Shown here: in pieces, positions 31,101 to 43,572 of the stretch
Layout of the letters: each line of letters begins with the position of its first letter
Numbering within the stretch: the first letter of the stretch is position 1
NCBI GenBank assembly: GCA_003640385.1
Contig: RCAB01000008.1
Location: forward strand, 62,001-126,000
Direction: 5' to 3'
Source of the DNA: Setaria digitata
Taxonomy: Eukaryota > Nematoda > Chromadorea > Rhabditida > Setariidae
Length of the DNA: 64,000 bases
Notes under the pieces: model-generated
The model's input: only the letters and a program-made list of their open reading frames with translations
Told to the model about the DNA's origin: nothing
Database searches by the model: none
Program-made: the position numbers and the translations under genes

Positions 31101-34100
31101 ATTGCAGTTAGTTAGCGAATTGTCAAAGTTATTGTTAATAATGCTTTTTCTTCTTTGTTGCTGCTTTGAATATTTAAGAGCTATATTTTATTTTGCTTGG
31201 CTTTTTTTTTCGGTCATTTAATGCTTGCTTTTAAAAGTATTATCAGTAATACATGAAGTGAATAATTAAAAATCGAATTCCAATTATAAACAAACTGTAA
31301 CTTGAATATTATTTGCAGTCGCACTGGTGAATTATCTACAAGTCGCAACAAATTTTTTACATTCAACGGAGAAAGGGCCGTGCTACGGATGATCACTGAT
31401 TCAACGGTTACAAATCAGGGCTTTAATATGACTGTTAGTGCCATACAAAAGAAAGACGGTAGTTATATTCTTCAACAAAATTATTTAATTTTCGTTTTGT
31501 TTTTGGTTCCACCAGCGAGTTAACAAATAAAAACTAAAGGCAAAATAGAAGTGGGTGTTTATATTTATCAAGTTAATTCATGACATTAAAATTGCCTCTG
31601 CAAAGACAAATTCCGCAAAATGAAAAAGTTGTTAAAATTGAGCGTATTTCTCAAAGATTGTCGATGTAAGGGTGAAGCACAACCGCTGGAAGTTTCGTCA
31701 TCGGCAGGAATGTTTTCATTTAATTCACCAGCAGACTGCAGCTTCTTGGACTGCTTCTTTCAGTTTAATCGTCCTGTAAATGTAAGTTTAAACTCTCCAG
31801 ACAGTGCGATAAATGAATAAATGCATGAGTGATTTGCTGAATAACGAATAAAAAAAAAGTTAAGTAAATAGGAACTAAATATCTATTGGTTGTTTGACAA
31901 TTTTCCAAAATCATGATCTTTCGAACACTTTCCAAAAATTTTGCAGATGAGTAAATGCTTCATAATCTTCAGAATTATTAAAGGCTTTGGATTCGGATCG
32001 CATTCGATTGGTAATAAATATAACATACACTTTCAAAAATGGAGAGGAAGAATTCCTGGAAGTATTATCAAATATTAATAATTACAATATCATTCCTTCT
32101 CATCTTAACGAACGAGACATCACTGTGTATGCAAAATTTTCCTCAAAATAGATTTTTTATACTCAGTCAGCTATTGAATTCGGATTCAGATTAATTCTAA
32201 ATTTAATTTGCCTTGTTTTTCATTTCTTGAAGCAATTCACAGGTTGAATTCTCAGTCTAAATACTCTTCCACAATGTTTGTATTTTCATAACTATTCCTT
32301 TTGGTGCTAAAAATCGGTAACTTGGAACAATTCTAGTTAATAATATTAGGAGTCCATGAAACGTTTCATATTTCCCAAGTCCGTTGCACCTTCGATTTTT
32401 GGAATAGTTTTGCTAAAACAAATATGGCATGCACACTGGAGAAAGAAAAAAAGTATGAAATATAATTAATTTTGTTTAGCAAAGTATGCAAACATGCCAT
32501 CAAGGCTAGCGCAATGAAGATCAAAAGATGAAAATCCATCATTAAGACAGGAATAAAGTCAATGTGACGCAGTAGTAGTGAAAATAGTTCGCTATATATA
32601 CTAAAATGATACAGTGATTGAAATAAGTGCTCTGCATATATATATATATATGAAGAAAAATTATAGTGCTACTAAGTTAAAATCCAAAATTATGTATATA
32701 TATATATTAAATATTTCTTATTCTGGAATAGTTAGAACATAATTTTGGATTTTAACTTAGTAGCACTATAATTTTTCTTTTTTCGTTTTACTCAAGGACT
32801 GCGATTTGAAACTTCTTGAACAAGTACTGATCAATAACTTACGATTGCGTTCAAGTTCATAGCATCCAAATTAAGTTAGATCCTGAAAACAAATTTTTAC
32901 TAAGGACAGCTTAGTCCATATATACTTATATATATATATAACTATATATTAAAAAAAACTATATAAACTATATATATAGTTTCGATCCAGCGCTAGCTCA
33001 GAGTGGGATAGAAGAGGTAACGAATGATACACCATTAATGATATGGTATCATTTGGCATCTGATATCAACAAGCAGGCTGCTCAGTTCGATTTTAGTTAC
33101 AAATGGAAACCAAGTTCGTTTTCTTGTTCAATAAAGTTGGGTGAAAATATATGTGTGCCCGTTTCTGTTTTCTTATGCGGGAATAGTTTAAGAATTAATT
33201 CAAATTCTAACCCAGTAACACTGTCATTTCCTGTTTTATTCAAGGATTAAGATTTTAAACTTAAATAAATACTGATCAATGATTTATTAGTAATTTACGG
33301 CTAGATTCAAGTTTATTAGTTCCCGAATTAAATTTGGATCTTTAAAACAATTTTTTCTACTGTTCAGTCTGCGAATGTGGATATTTGGGACTTGAAGCGA
33401 AGGATGGTGAGTGGAAGCAACTTACATCGCCAGATTACCCTAGTCATTACTGTAATTTGATGAAGTGTCAGTACTTAATCACGGCACCACAAGGATACAT
33501 TGTTGTTGTAAATATCACTGAATTGGCTTTGGAACCAAACGAAGATCTGCTGGTTATTTTCGATGGCGCCAATATAACCAACAAGCGAATTAAAATGTTC
33601 GTTCCAAATCTTTTTTATAATCTTTTAGAAACGCTATTACAAAAATTGCAGACTTCCAATTCAAAAAAACATTATGAACTTGTTTCTAGTACATATTGAG
33701 CTCTCAGAACTTATTAATTGTTTACTAGATTGATTCAGGATAGAGAATCGTATTTCTGTGATAAGTTACTTTACAGTACAAGTGGAGTCGAAATTTTCAC
33801 AGATTTATTGAGAAGTAGCACGGAAGTAATGACAGTTTATTTTGAAACCGATATCAGTATCACCAACAAAGGATTCGTCCTATATTACACTGCTGGTTCC
33901 TTTTTGTTATATTCCCTAAGCGATTTTATTTTCTGTTGGAAATAATCTAAGTGCTTTTTATGAAAATAAGTCTTTGCAGCGCTGAGATTTTTTCCACGTA
34001 AAGGTCCTCCAGGAAAAATTGCAGGTTAGACCAGTTTCGGCATAACTTGGTAGCTTTCTTTTGCTTCTGTAAAGAAAACCTTTTCACGGTGTTCATGCTC

Positions 34101-34546
34101 ATACTTTGAATGGAAGTAACATAAGATTACTGCATTGCATGCAGTAGTAAATCTGCCGCAATCACATATCTAATCTTGTTCCCCAAAAACGTGTTTTTCA
34201 GAATATTTATCTAGAAACGACAAGAACAAGGTTACTGGTAAATTAGAAGGGTTCAAACACTTGGGTATTGTTTTCTGTTTATTATTTTTCGTTACTGGTG
34301 CCGTATTCGGATTAACTTATTATAAACGATTATTTTGTTTCGCAAATCGAAGAGGCCACTGGCATGGTACTTCTGTCGGGTTCACTAACTTATCACATGA
34401 ATCGTAAGTTGTAATTCTTTCACAACAAAAGACAAAAGACAACAATAACTTCTTTGTAGATTATAGAAATATCTTTATTGACCATTGCCACTTGTTTCTA
34501 AAAAAAAATATACGGTTTCAGGTCAAACGATTGGGCATTCCATTGA
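28173..34546 (+). CDS. Type I transmembrane protein with five CUB domains
   Basis: Sixteen exons (28173-28242, 28346-28503, 28672-28802, 29198-29337, 29768-29996, 30145-30296, 30559-30808, 31319-31458, 31657-31781, 31984-32126, 32980-33113, 33368-33596, 33729-33895, 33980-34024, 34202-34403, 34522-34546) stay in phase and give 779 residues. A signal peptide (HFITYFSFIIFNTYYG) is followed by CUB-like modules at about 42-166, 168-293, 294-423, 424-557 and 558-688. Four open with a C-x-C motif (CRC, CKC, CRC, CEC). The SPGYP, SPGFP and SPDYPSHYCN strands and late motifs such as GFILKFVTD and MTVYFETD are typical of CUB folds. A transmembrane helix follows at 725-745 and a 34-residue tail ends SNDWAFH. 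CUB modules generally bind extracellular proteins; the partner is unknown. Several acceptors end in AAAG rather than CAG, so exons 2, 9 and 10 are the least certain. Modules 2 and 4 are divergent. Confidence 0.8.
32653..32779. repeat. Perfect 43-bp inverted repeat inside a CUB-gene intron
   Basis: The left arm 32653-32695 (AAGAAAAATTATAGTGCTAC...) is the exact reverse complement of the right arm 32737-32779, with a 41-base AT-rich spacer. It lies in the intron between exons 32126 and 32980, which also has (AT)n microsatellite tracts at about 32636-32650 and 32920-32980. It could be a recent palindromic duplication or a tiny non-autonomous element; no flanking target duplication was made out. 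Confidence 0.9.
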
Positions 34547-34823
34547 AATGTGGTTTTGAAAAGTGACATATATTGCTTTCCTGTGCTTTTTCAGATTTTA
34601 GTAATATATTTTTTTGAGAAAAAATGGAGGATAGAACGATATTTCCGCAAGAAAATTTAATTTCCTCTTTTACGGTAAGTCCAGCTTCTCAGACTTACCA
34701 TGTCGGAAAATTTTAGCTCAAAAAAAAAACAAATGTACTGCTTAAAGACATGGCCTTCTTTGGAAGCAGAATCATTTTTTCAAGCATATATTTATAAAAA
34801 GGCTACTGGATTTGAATATTTTG
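34547..34823. other. Shared 3' region of convergent CUB and EFHC genes
   Basis: Only 277 bases separate the stop codons of two convergent genes, so their 3' UTRs must be short or overlap. No other feature is seen. Confidence 0.6.
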
Positions 34824-37706
34824 TTACAGCTGTTGAAACTCTTTCGAAAGTAAATACTGTCGTGTTATATCGTCAGCTTCCAGCAGATGGAAAGCCCATC
34901 GATAGATTCTCAGGGTAGAACCAACTTTATACTGATCCATGCTGCAGATGTGATAAATAGCTATCTAGTATGAGTTTTTTCAACTAACTCAAATTACTGG
35001 TTTTTTTCAATAATACGCACTTTTCTAGTGTGATCAGAGTATGCGTGAAGTAAGCCAAAACTAATTAATGAATGGAATTGAAGTATAATGAAGAGAAAAA
35101 AGAATTGTTCGGTTTTCTGACAGAGTTCGAGATATCTTTGCATATCTATCTGTGTTCTTGACGTAAATCTGATTTTTTTATAAGAGGTTTTGAAACCAAC
35201 CTATATCTGCTACAACTGATGCCTTCGAGAAATGTTCGTCCACCACACCATTCTTCACCCTTAACAGCTTCAACAATATCCAATTTCTCTTTATCGACAT
35301 GATATGTTATTAAAAACTTCATCTCCTCAAATAATCCTTTTCCTCCCACCTGAAATTTCGAGATTTGTCTGGAAGTCTACAATCTCGGTATTTTTTATAA
35401 TATAAATGGATTCTGTTAAAAAGCATCAAAAGAAATTCGCATATGAGGAAAGAGTAAGAATTAAGAAAGTTTTAAATTAAAGCTTCGCAATCTTAGATGC
35501 TACTGTTCGAGGAACAATTTTCAGAAAACTATTAAAATACCATTAGACCGATGAATTTCATCTGCGACGGGATATTCGCAACTCTTTCTGTTGGTGGTCC
35601 ATCTAGCAGAAGCTGAAATTCAATCCAATTTGACACAAAAATTTTGATTTCTGATCTTATTGTTGAAATAAGATCACATTTCCAAGCATACCATACTTGA
35701 ACAATATACACAAATTTTTTTTTGCTGACTTGGCGAACTCACTTTTTCATAATCTTTAAAATCAATGGGTCCGAAACGTCCCAAAAAGTTTCGTGTTTCT
35801 ATGCCTTCACAACTGAAAATAAACATTGGCCTGGTGTAAACTTCTATCCATAGGCCAGGACGCATCTCACTACTGCGGTAGAAGCGTCGAGCATCTGGAA
35901 ATTACAGAATTTATGAGGCGAAAGAACTTAAGACAAAAAAATTCCTTCATATAAAAATGGAAAATACCTTTCCTGATGAAGGGAAGTCTGTTTCGTTTAA
36001 GGAAAAGTTGCCCTTTGAACCCACGTGTGTTCTCCACTAGCGCAACAGTATCATCGATGGTATGCACTATCATATGGAATGTTCGAGTGGAAGTACCATC
36101 CAACCAACATGCTAACAAGTGCAACTTTGCTGGTGCATCCGAATAATCCATTTTCTGCAATATTGTGAACTTGCTACTGTAGAAAAAATTAAGAGGAAAA
36201 GTAGTCCCTGGAATTGTCTGAATTGGAAGTCTCTACCCAATTAATAAGCATTGACATAGTAGTAGTAAAAAAGAAAATGCACGAAGCAACCAACAAGTTT
36301 CTCGCAGTAAAAAATTAGATTACCTCGTCATTCCATTCCAGCTTTTCCTTTCCGTTATCTTTATTTTTGTTTGAGAAATGCTGCTCTTGGCTTTCAATCC
36401 ATGGGTCCATCGGAATTTCCTCTTCTTCATTAACTTCAATTCCTTTTTTTGTCAAAAATTCCTGGAAAGAAAGAAGGCTGACCACAAATCTATATTATTC
36501 CACTTTCTGTTTATAATAATTTGCTTGATAATGATCAATCTTTGTAGGAAATCTTTTAATAAACCCTGGTCTGATGATCACAGGCAGTAATCCTGTAAGT
36601 TCGAGAAAATAGACGGACATCCTTCGCAACATTTAAATCTGACCAATGCAAATAGTTTTGATCATAATTTCGATCTAATTTTGGTACTCTCTGGTGAGTA
36701 AAAGTTCGACCCTGAAATGGAATACAAATGCTACCAGTCAAAACAATTTAATCCTTTGACTGGAAAACACCGTAGAGATCCTAATATGCACAACAGCCGT
36801 CAGTTGATAATGCAAGTAAAGGATCGTGGAGAATAAATTGAAATGAAAAGAACATAGGATTTCAGGCGTTAATTGTATCTTAGACACTTCTAGTACTTAA
36901 TTACCTGCAAAAAACCATTATTTGGAACATATGGCTCAATGAGAGAGATTGTATGATCATTGAGATGATAAAGTAGTTTCATTGGTCGAATGCGATGATG
37001 CAGCTGGTGATATGAATTTAATTCACTTTCCGGTTCAAACGAATAACATTCAAAGGACAAAACATCCGATCTATCAGCCTCTTCCATCTGTAGGCAGTCT
37101 ATGAATAGTGAACCATACCTAATAAAACCGGGATAATTAAATTATTCGACAAACAAAAAACAGTTCTGACAGTTTCTAGTTTAATAAACAAGCACTAGTT
37201 AAACAGCCAAGCTTCTTGGAATGAAAGGAGGAAGAGAAAAGCCGGTAATAAGAATATTGTAAAATTTTGTTTTGAAATCTTCGGAATGATGACGAAGTTA
37301 TAAAGAGCTTTTTTTTCTATCAGCATGACTGAAAAAGTAGCAGCAATCAATAAAATGCTAAAAATTTAACACGGATAAGGGGGAAGAAGTATTGAAAAGT
37401 ACTTGAGACCGGATCCATGACTCGTAAACTGCTGTTCAATTAGCTCTTTTTCATCATGTGGATTGCCCATTTCCGTATTCGTTATATGCAGAGGTGGTGG
37501 CGAGAGGAACGGTTTTTTGCACTAAAGAAATAAGTTCTGGAATGCACGGAGTTCGAGATGGAAACGTTCATAAAAAAGTACTCAAGTTGAAAACATGAAC
37601 TGAAGAACATATAAATTGAAATAACTTCAGTTTTCTTTCCCTTAGACATTTCGAAATTTACTAATCGGTAATGGCGTAACCTTATTCGACTGTAACCATT
37701 AACCAT
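34824..37706 (-). CDS. EFHC1-like: EFHC1-like protein with three DM10 domains
   Basis: Ten minus-strand exons join in phase: 37662-37706, 37403-37521, 36905-37118, 36565-36711, 36324-36461, 35968-36154, 35743-35894, 35541-35612, 35201-35349, 34824-34941 (stop 34824-34826), giving 446 residues. Three DM10 modules lie at about 73-175, 222-330 and 355-440. Diagnostic strings are HLNDHTISLIEPYVPNNGFL, QGRTFTHQRVPKLD, YLHWSDLNVAKDVRLF, FLTKKGIEVNEEEEIPMDPW and STLRIYRWAFHLLEADD. EFHC1 family members bind microtubules and line ciliary doublets (RIB72). Human EFHC1 is about 640 residues and ends in an EF-hand region; this model stops right after the third DM10, so that part is absent. The N-terminus (MVNGYSRIRLRHYRL) is the first ATG and is the least secure part. 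The gene is tail to tail with the CUB gene. Confidence 0.9.
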
Positions 37707-38381
37707 AAATAATTCTCAATAGAATTTCAGTCCAAATCAATTATAAAGTGAGCTTCGACCTAACTTTACAGCTACTGACCAGCAAAGGTATAATTGTTAC
37801 CTTTCTTTTTACATTCATTGCATCAATCAGTAGCAGTGCTAACCATAAAATTATTCATAGATATAGCACTACGTCTAATCTGAGCAAGGACAAACCACCC
37901 AAAAAAGCTCGGAATCGATGGAAAAGGTGGAGCCAGGGGCAATTTATTTTGACAGGTAACCAAGCTGAAAATCCCTAGCCTTCGATTTTTTGAAATATTT
38001 AGCTCTTTTCATTCTGAATTATTTAATCCTTATTACTAATTGCACTCTCGTTTGCAATCCTTCTCACCTACCTATTATGAGTTATAAATGGCCGCGAGTA
38101 ACGAAAGCTATTAAAATTTTAGAAATATGAAGTCTAAACCATTTAAATTCCTGCTAATAGGGAATTGGAACTGATTTCAGCAAGATCTAAAAGATGATTG
38201 GGAAAAATCTTTACGGAGAAAAGGAATCAGATATTCATCAGTAATTTCATTTCGATAATGCGCAGTGAGAACAGCACAAATTTCTTCGTTCCAGATGTCA
38301 TGCGATTCAGCGCGTCCCAACAATAGCAAACAATACTAGTTTCAGTTCATTACTTTTCTAAACTGCAAGAAAGTGCTTCCT

Positions 38382-38414
<33 letters not shown>

Positions 38415-39400
38415 CAAATCCCAGCAATAACGATCAGTTGGCCCGCACTCTAAAAATTTTGTTTTCACATCTCCCACAGTTTCCCTCTTTTTCATTTTCC
38501 CCATTCAGCAAAATTAATTTACAGACTTATTCTCATCTTTTTCTTCTCAAGCGGTGCATATAGAACCAAATCTTTCCTTCTTTTTTTTATTCTACAATCA
38601 ACACTACATATGTAGTCAAACTTTCCATAGTAGCACTCTGTCAGGTAAAGGTCATTGAAATCACTTTACTCAAAAATGATAAAAGTACGTAATCCCAATA
38701 ATGAATAGGAAATTATATATTGAAGGCAGACCTCTGAAAGCTCAGATTTTTCAGCTGCAGCTTTTAAATCTGCAACAACACTTAAACAGCATATCCTTCA
38801 AGTGTGCTATTCACCGGTACAAAGCAACGCTGCGTAGCGTATTCACCAGTCAATTATCTTATTATACTTTTGATTGTAAACAGTTCAAATACTAGCTCCG
38901 TGATACTGTATAAAGAATATCAAAAAGAACTAGAAAACACAAATATCAGGAAACAAATTGTGTGAAATATGAAATGAGTAAAGTGTCTGAGAACTGCCTT
39001 CAAAGAAAATCAACCTTCCATTATAGACTGAAAAGCTTCACTGTATCTACCGGAATATTAGAGTTAATTCAGAAGTCAATCCTGAGATGAAGAAATTTCT
39101 CAAACAATCAAAATTTGCTGTTCGAAAGAAAGGCTGACTTATAGAATGTTAATTCCAAAATGATGTCATGTAAACAAAACACACAAAAGAACACTGCTAT
39201 CACTATCAAATCTTCAAAATATGTACAAAGCAGTTAACAAAACAACGACAGCTGAGATTACTAGATTTACGGAAACCTCAGCAGTACGAGGACTTCAGGC
39301 TCTTGGGTGCACACTCACAACTTAAATCGACTTCGTTCCATGAAGTCACAAGCACGAAATTACGAAATAAACACTAATATGACTGCGACACGGCTCCTAT
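37707..39400. other. Intergenic region between EFHC and DCN1-like genes
   Basis: Contains a poly-A run at about 38388-38414. A frame at about 37750-37978 (+) encodes a hydrophobic stretch and a basic segment but lacks an ATG and convincing splice partners. Both flanking genes are on the minus strand, so the left part is upstream of EFHC and the right part downstream of DCN1-like. Confidence 0.45.
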
Positions 39401-42185
39401 TTATGACTGTATTTTATTTCTTGCATATTCTACAAACTCGTCAATCAAAACAGGCCATGCTCCCTCCGCATCATAATTATTGAAATCCGGTGCAATCGTC
39501 AAGGAAAAATCGAGTAGCAAATTCCATGTATCACGCGGTATACTTTTAACTTCCTGTCAATAAAGTGACTTTATGCTTCATAAAAAGTCCAGAAAATAAA
39601 AGGGAAATTTCTAAGAAAAATACGTTCTAACGCCATATAATAGCTCAAAATCTAACGGCCAGCATCAATCAATATATAATTTTATTAAATATTTAAATAA
39701 AAAATTCTAAATTAATGGCTGGTTATGACGCAAACCTTTTCCCGAAGGAAACTAGTCCACAAGGGAAGATAACCGAAATTGCCACCAAACACAATTTCCC
39801 AATAAGCAATTGCTGTTTCCACTTCTGAAAAATAAAAATTAATAGCAAGGAAAGTTAGTGATACATCATTAATTCATTGATTATGAGCAGCGTTGCCTCT
39901 GTTGCGTCACTGACTATATCACCATAATTAATGATAAACATCACAGCAGTCAGACCGTCGAAAAAAGCTGAGGTTGAATAACAATGAATCCAGAAATTTG
40001 ATAACAGTTAATATAAAAATAGCGCTTTAGTCCCATATAAAACTTGTTCGTTAATCACAGATCAAATAACGACAGAAAGCCTTAAAGAAAATAATATCCA
40101 GCTGGTTAAATAACGGCTTACCCAAGGTTCTCTGTGGAGAGGCACGGGCATAATTGAAAGTAAATTGATAAAAATCTCGAAAACTAAGAGGATTCCTAAG
40201 TTCCTCGTTCAATGTTGGTATTTTGGCTTTCAATTTCTCCAAAGAATCTACTCTGAAAGGCAAGATGTATTATGTCTGAAAAAGCGGACCGTTTGAAAAA
40301 AAAAAAAGAATGTTTTGTATCTTTTTTTTTTTTTTTTTTAGATGTTACAGACTTACAAGCTCAGTTAAATATTGCCAGCTTAAAAAGAATTGGTCTGAAA
40401 GGGTATGTCTTAAACAATAATCGACTTCATCTACATGTAATTAAGAAATTTTCATGTGAATTTAAATGAACTTGAAGAAATGGTTGTGGGTGAATAAAAT
40501 CTAGGCTCATCACTTTGTCCAAAGTTATATTTTAATTCGCGAAAGTAAGACTTCATTTCTCTCTTTTTTTTATCATTGAGTAGTAGCATTAAAGGTAAAT
40601 TATGGTGTGATAATCGGTTATCGTTTTCAATTAAATTCACAGCATTAGCAAAAGTCACAGAAATTTTACGATCAATGCAAATACTTCATCTCGCTGAGAC
40701 CCGTACTAAATTCCTCCCAAGTAAACTCGCATTGCGTTTTTGCTTTAAGTTTCCATGCCAACAACAATACATTTCGATCAGCTGGATTTAAACCAAGATC
40801 TGTCAGAAAGCGCAGCATTCCATGAGGCCCAATACAAGATGGATCATTGTCTTGTCTATCTATAAGCTACTAATATATTTAAGAAATACAGAAATTAATT
40901 TTATTTTCAAATAAATCCTACTATAAAGTCCAATCCGCACTACTGCAATTAAAATTAATCAACAGCATCAGATCAAAATGACTAGTACGATCTTAAATTA
41001 CTTAGTTTTAAATGGGATTTTAAAAATTATTATGTCCGGAACGTCTGATGTTTCAGCGAGCAAAATTAATCGAGAAAAAATGTACTATTTGCATATTTGA
41101 GAAAGAAAGCGTGAAGGCTTCTTTGATCAACAACATCTGCCACACACATATACAATTGAGGATTTTGATAATAAGCATCGCAAGCCAATTCCAGATTCCA
41201 GTTCTGACTGCTCAAACAGTGGATTGCTGTCTTCTCGTTACTTTGTGTCCATTGCATGAAATTTCGCACCTGAAACTTATGTTAATTTTTTTGTTTCGCT
41301 GCAGAAGACGAAAGAGGAAATATTATTACCATGTGTTCCATCTTCGCAAGATCATTAATATTAACAATTCTCTGAGCCAAGGTCTTCCGCAAATATCACT
41401 TGAATTATCAGTAATAATTCAAAGCCAAGCAGACCAAAATCGAATCTTACAAACGTATTTGGTTCCAATTAACTCTATTATTTCAGGAGGTTGACGAGTA
41501 CACTGCAGAACTCCTAATTACCTCCTAAAGCACACCACCTCCTCGTAAAGAACCGCTGTTCTTGCACGTATTTCCAACAAACCAGAAAGGAACTGGTCAC
41601 CCAATACAGTGCATCACTGGGAGTGTCGCTAATGGATGCCAGGCAAGGCCGTACAATGACTCTGAACTGTCTTGCCTTAACTGACCAGAAATAAGCGACA
41701 CTGTCTTCTCGTCTTGTTTGGAACTTATCGTATTTCGAGAACACCTAGCCATTGTGTCCACTCCTACAATGTCCGTGGGAATGGACATTCAATCATTTTG
41801 TCCTAAAAATACGTTTACAACTTTCAGGTCGATAATCACTGCCACCTTTTATTTGCAAAAAACGGATATCTTCATCATGATCATCTGGATATCTGCGAGT
41901 GATATTTTTCGTGGCTGATTTTCAAATCAAGCCATTTTCATCCTTTCATTCACTGATAAACATCTTGGACTGCTTCAGGCAGGAAACTTACAACAACTAG
42001 AGAAAATACCATCCATTCCATGCGAAAGCTTTGAATAAAGTTAATTTAAATAGTAAGTATCTGACCAATTTTTGTTTGACCGCTTTCCTAAATTAATCAC
42101 TGATAAATCATGGAGGATAAATTCGCTTACTTCATTTTTTCGAATAACTAACCTTATCTCGTTGGGCAGTTTTAAGTTTGTTCAT
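39401..42185 (-). CDS. DCUN1D1-like (dcn-1): DCN1-like protein (cullin neddylation E3 scaffold)
   Basis: Co-E3 that docks the NEDD8-charged E2 UBC12 onto cullins. Six minus-strand exons (42153-42185, 41086-41269, 40685-40859, 40122-40252, 39736-39824, 39401-39553) give 254 residues, against 259 for human DCUN1D1. An N-terminal UBA-like part ([40 protein letters not shown]) precedes the PONY/potentiating-neddylation domain ([39 protein letters not shown]). The cullin-binding DAD patch is intact: D212 (PRDTWNLLL), A236 (EGAWPV) and D242 (LIDEFVEYA). There is no N-terminal Gly for myristoylation, so this is the DCUN1D1/2 rather than the DCUN1D3 type. The joint after LKYAN (41086/40859) is phase-consistent but the local residues differ from human. 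The gene is divergent from the NSE2-like gene. Confidence 0.95.
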
Positions 42186-42747
42186 GGCAGAATGGCTGAG
42201 TTTGGCACGCTTCACTGATTGAGCCACAGTGAAGGATTTTTAGGAGGAATCCAGAAACGATGAGAAATTCTAAAATTGAACAAATGAATTCCATGTTAAA
42301 ATAAAAATACATGAAATAATTATATAGTTATACGTATTGTCACACCACCAGCGGTCCTTTACGAAGCATTTTTAAAGATTTAGTTAAGAGAAATCTGTAA
42401 GAAGAGAAGAAACTTTAGTTTATATCTTTCATAGGCATTTCATTCATTAGATAATATTTCATTGATTCAGTCCTTAGTATAATTCACTGCATTTTCTACT
42501 AAAACAAATTTAGATTTCAGCAAGTTATCTGATTCTCATTCAAATTTCTGGACAGATAGAAAAAGACTTCAAAAAAACTAACAATACAAGCTTAAAAGAA
42601 CGCCCACAGACGACTAACTCATCCAAAAGGACCCCAAACCCTACCTAGCTTCCTACAAACAACTCATCTGCAATACCTCCCCACTTTTTAATGCGGCCTT
42701 ATTTGTGGACACGTTGGGGGCGAATAAAAGAGGTGCTACTGAGGACG
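42186..42747. promoter_or_regulatory. Divergent promoter region of DCN1-like and NSE2-like genes
   Basis: About 560 bases between two start codons facing outwards. CTCAG at 42196-42200 (read on the minus strand) is an acceptor-like site 10 bases before the DCN1-like ATG. An alternative in-frame ATG for the NSE2-like gene lies at 42691. Confidence 0.4.
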
Positions 42748-43572
42748 ATGAATTGTAAAGGAGCCTTGGTGGAGATGGGTCAGTGGCAGTCAAGCCTAGA
42801 CGAGGTATTGGCTGTGGTTGAGTCTATCAAACGGAATGCTGAACAAGGTGAACCGGGCTGGGACGACCGGATGCGAAACTTGTTGGATTATATCGATCAG
42901 TTAGACCGCGAAGCAGCCATCGAGACGGAGGCTTTGAAGGAGATGCAAGGCAGTGACGCAGGCACAGACACGTCGCAAGATCACTTCAGGAAACGGTTCT
43001 TTTCAGTTCACTTATACAGCGAATACCCTGTACAGGGCACGAGAAACTGTTAAAGAAAAGTCGAAATGTTTACGCTCGTACCGGATCAAGCAATTAATCC
43101 ATTTGTTAAGGGCAAAAGAAATCGGTTGGGAGCAACCAGATAAGCGGGGGGAAGCGGCGGACAAGATAGACGCGCTGCGAAAGGACAAAAAGGCGGACAC
43201 AAGTACTGTCGAGGTGGAAAGGATTTATTACTCGAAAAAAGATCCTTACACTAAACAGGACATCAAAGATCCAGTGCAGAATAGAGTATGCTTATTGCGT
43301 CTTAACCTTTATAGCTGTTGGCAGTTATGCTTTAAAATTTGAAATTTGACTTGTAATAATACTGCAACATCACCAAGTAGTATTAGCCAACGTTAGCCTT
43401 TCAGATCTGTCGACACGTTTATGATCGGGAGTCGGTTTTAACTAATATCAATGAATGCAAGAAACGACGTATGTTGTGCCAATGTCCAGTCTCAGGATGT
43501 CCAAATAAGAAAGTTCTTACAATGACCGATATGATGGCATTCCCGGAGTTTTATGACTGTCTCAAGGATTAA
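42748..43572 (+). CDS. NSMCE2-like: NSE2/MMS21-like SP-RING SUMO ligase
   Basis: SUMO E3 ligase subunit of the SMC5/6 DNA-repair complex. An N-terminal helical part (QWQSSLDEVLAVVESIKRN; NLLDYIDQLDREAAIETEAL) precedes a linker and a C-terminal SP-RING. The zinc ligands are visible as ICRHVYD and CQCPVSGCPNKK (C159, H161, C184, C189), introduced by DPYTKQDIKDPVQNR, where the family usually has CPIT. The model is 42748-42952, 43020-43285, 43405-43572, giving 212 residues; an upstream ATG at 42691 would add 19. The reading frame changes between 42950 and 43050: either a 67-base intron (42953-43019) or a 37-base one (42953-42989) restores phase, or the sequence has an indel. The first two exons are much more GC-rich than neighbouring genes. 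The SP-RING call is strong; the N-terminal half is weakly conserved in this family. Confidence 0.85.

Noticed and set aside
34700..34918. 72-codon + strand frame that looks protein-like
   Set aside because: It overlaps, antisense, the last EFHC exon (34824-34941, minus), whose DM10 similarity and phase are convincing; the + frame is a shadow.
37748..37978. + strand frame with a hydrophobic, signal-like stretch and basic segment
   Set aside because: No ATG start, no upstream exon and no downstream partner found; it lies just upstream of the EFHC start on the other strand.
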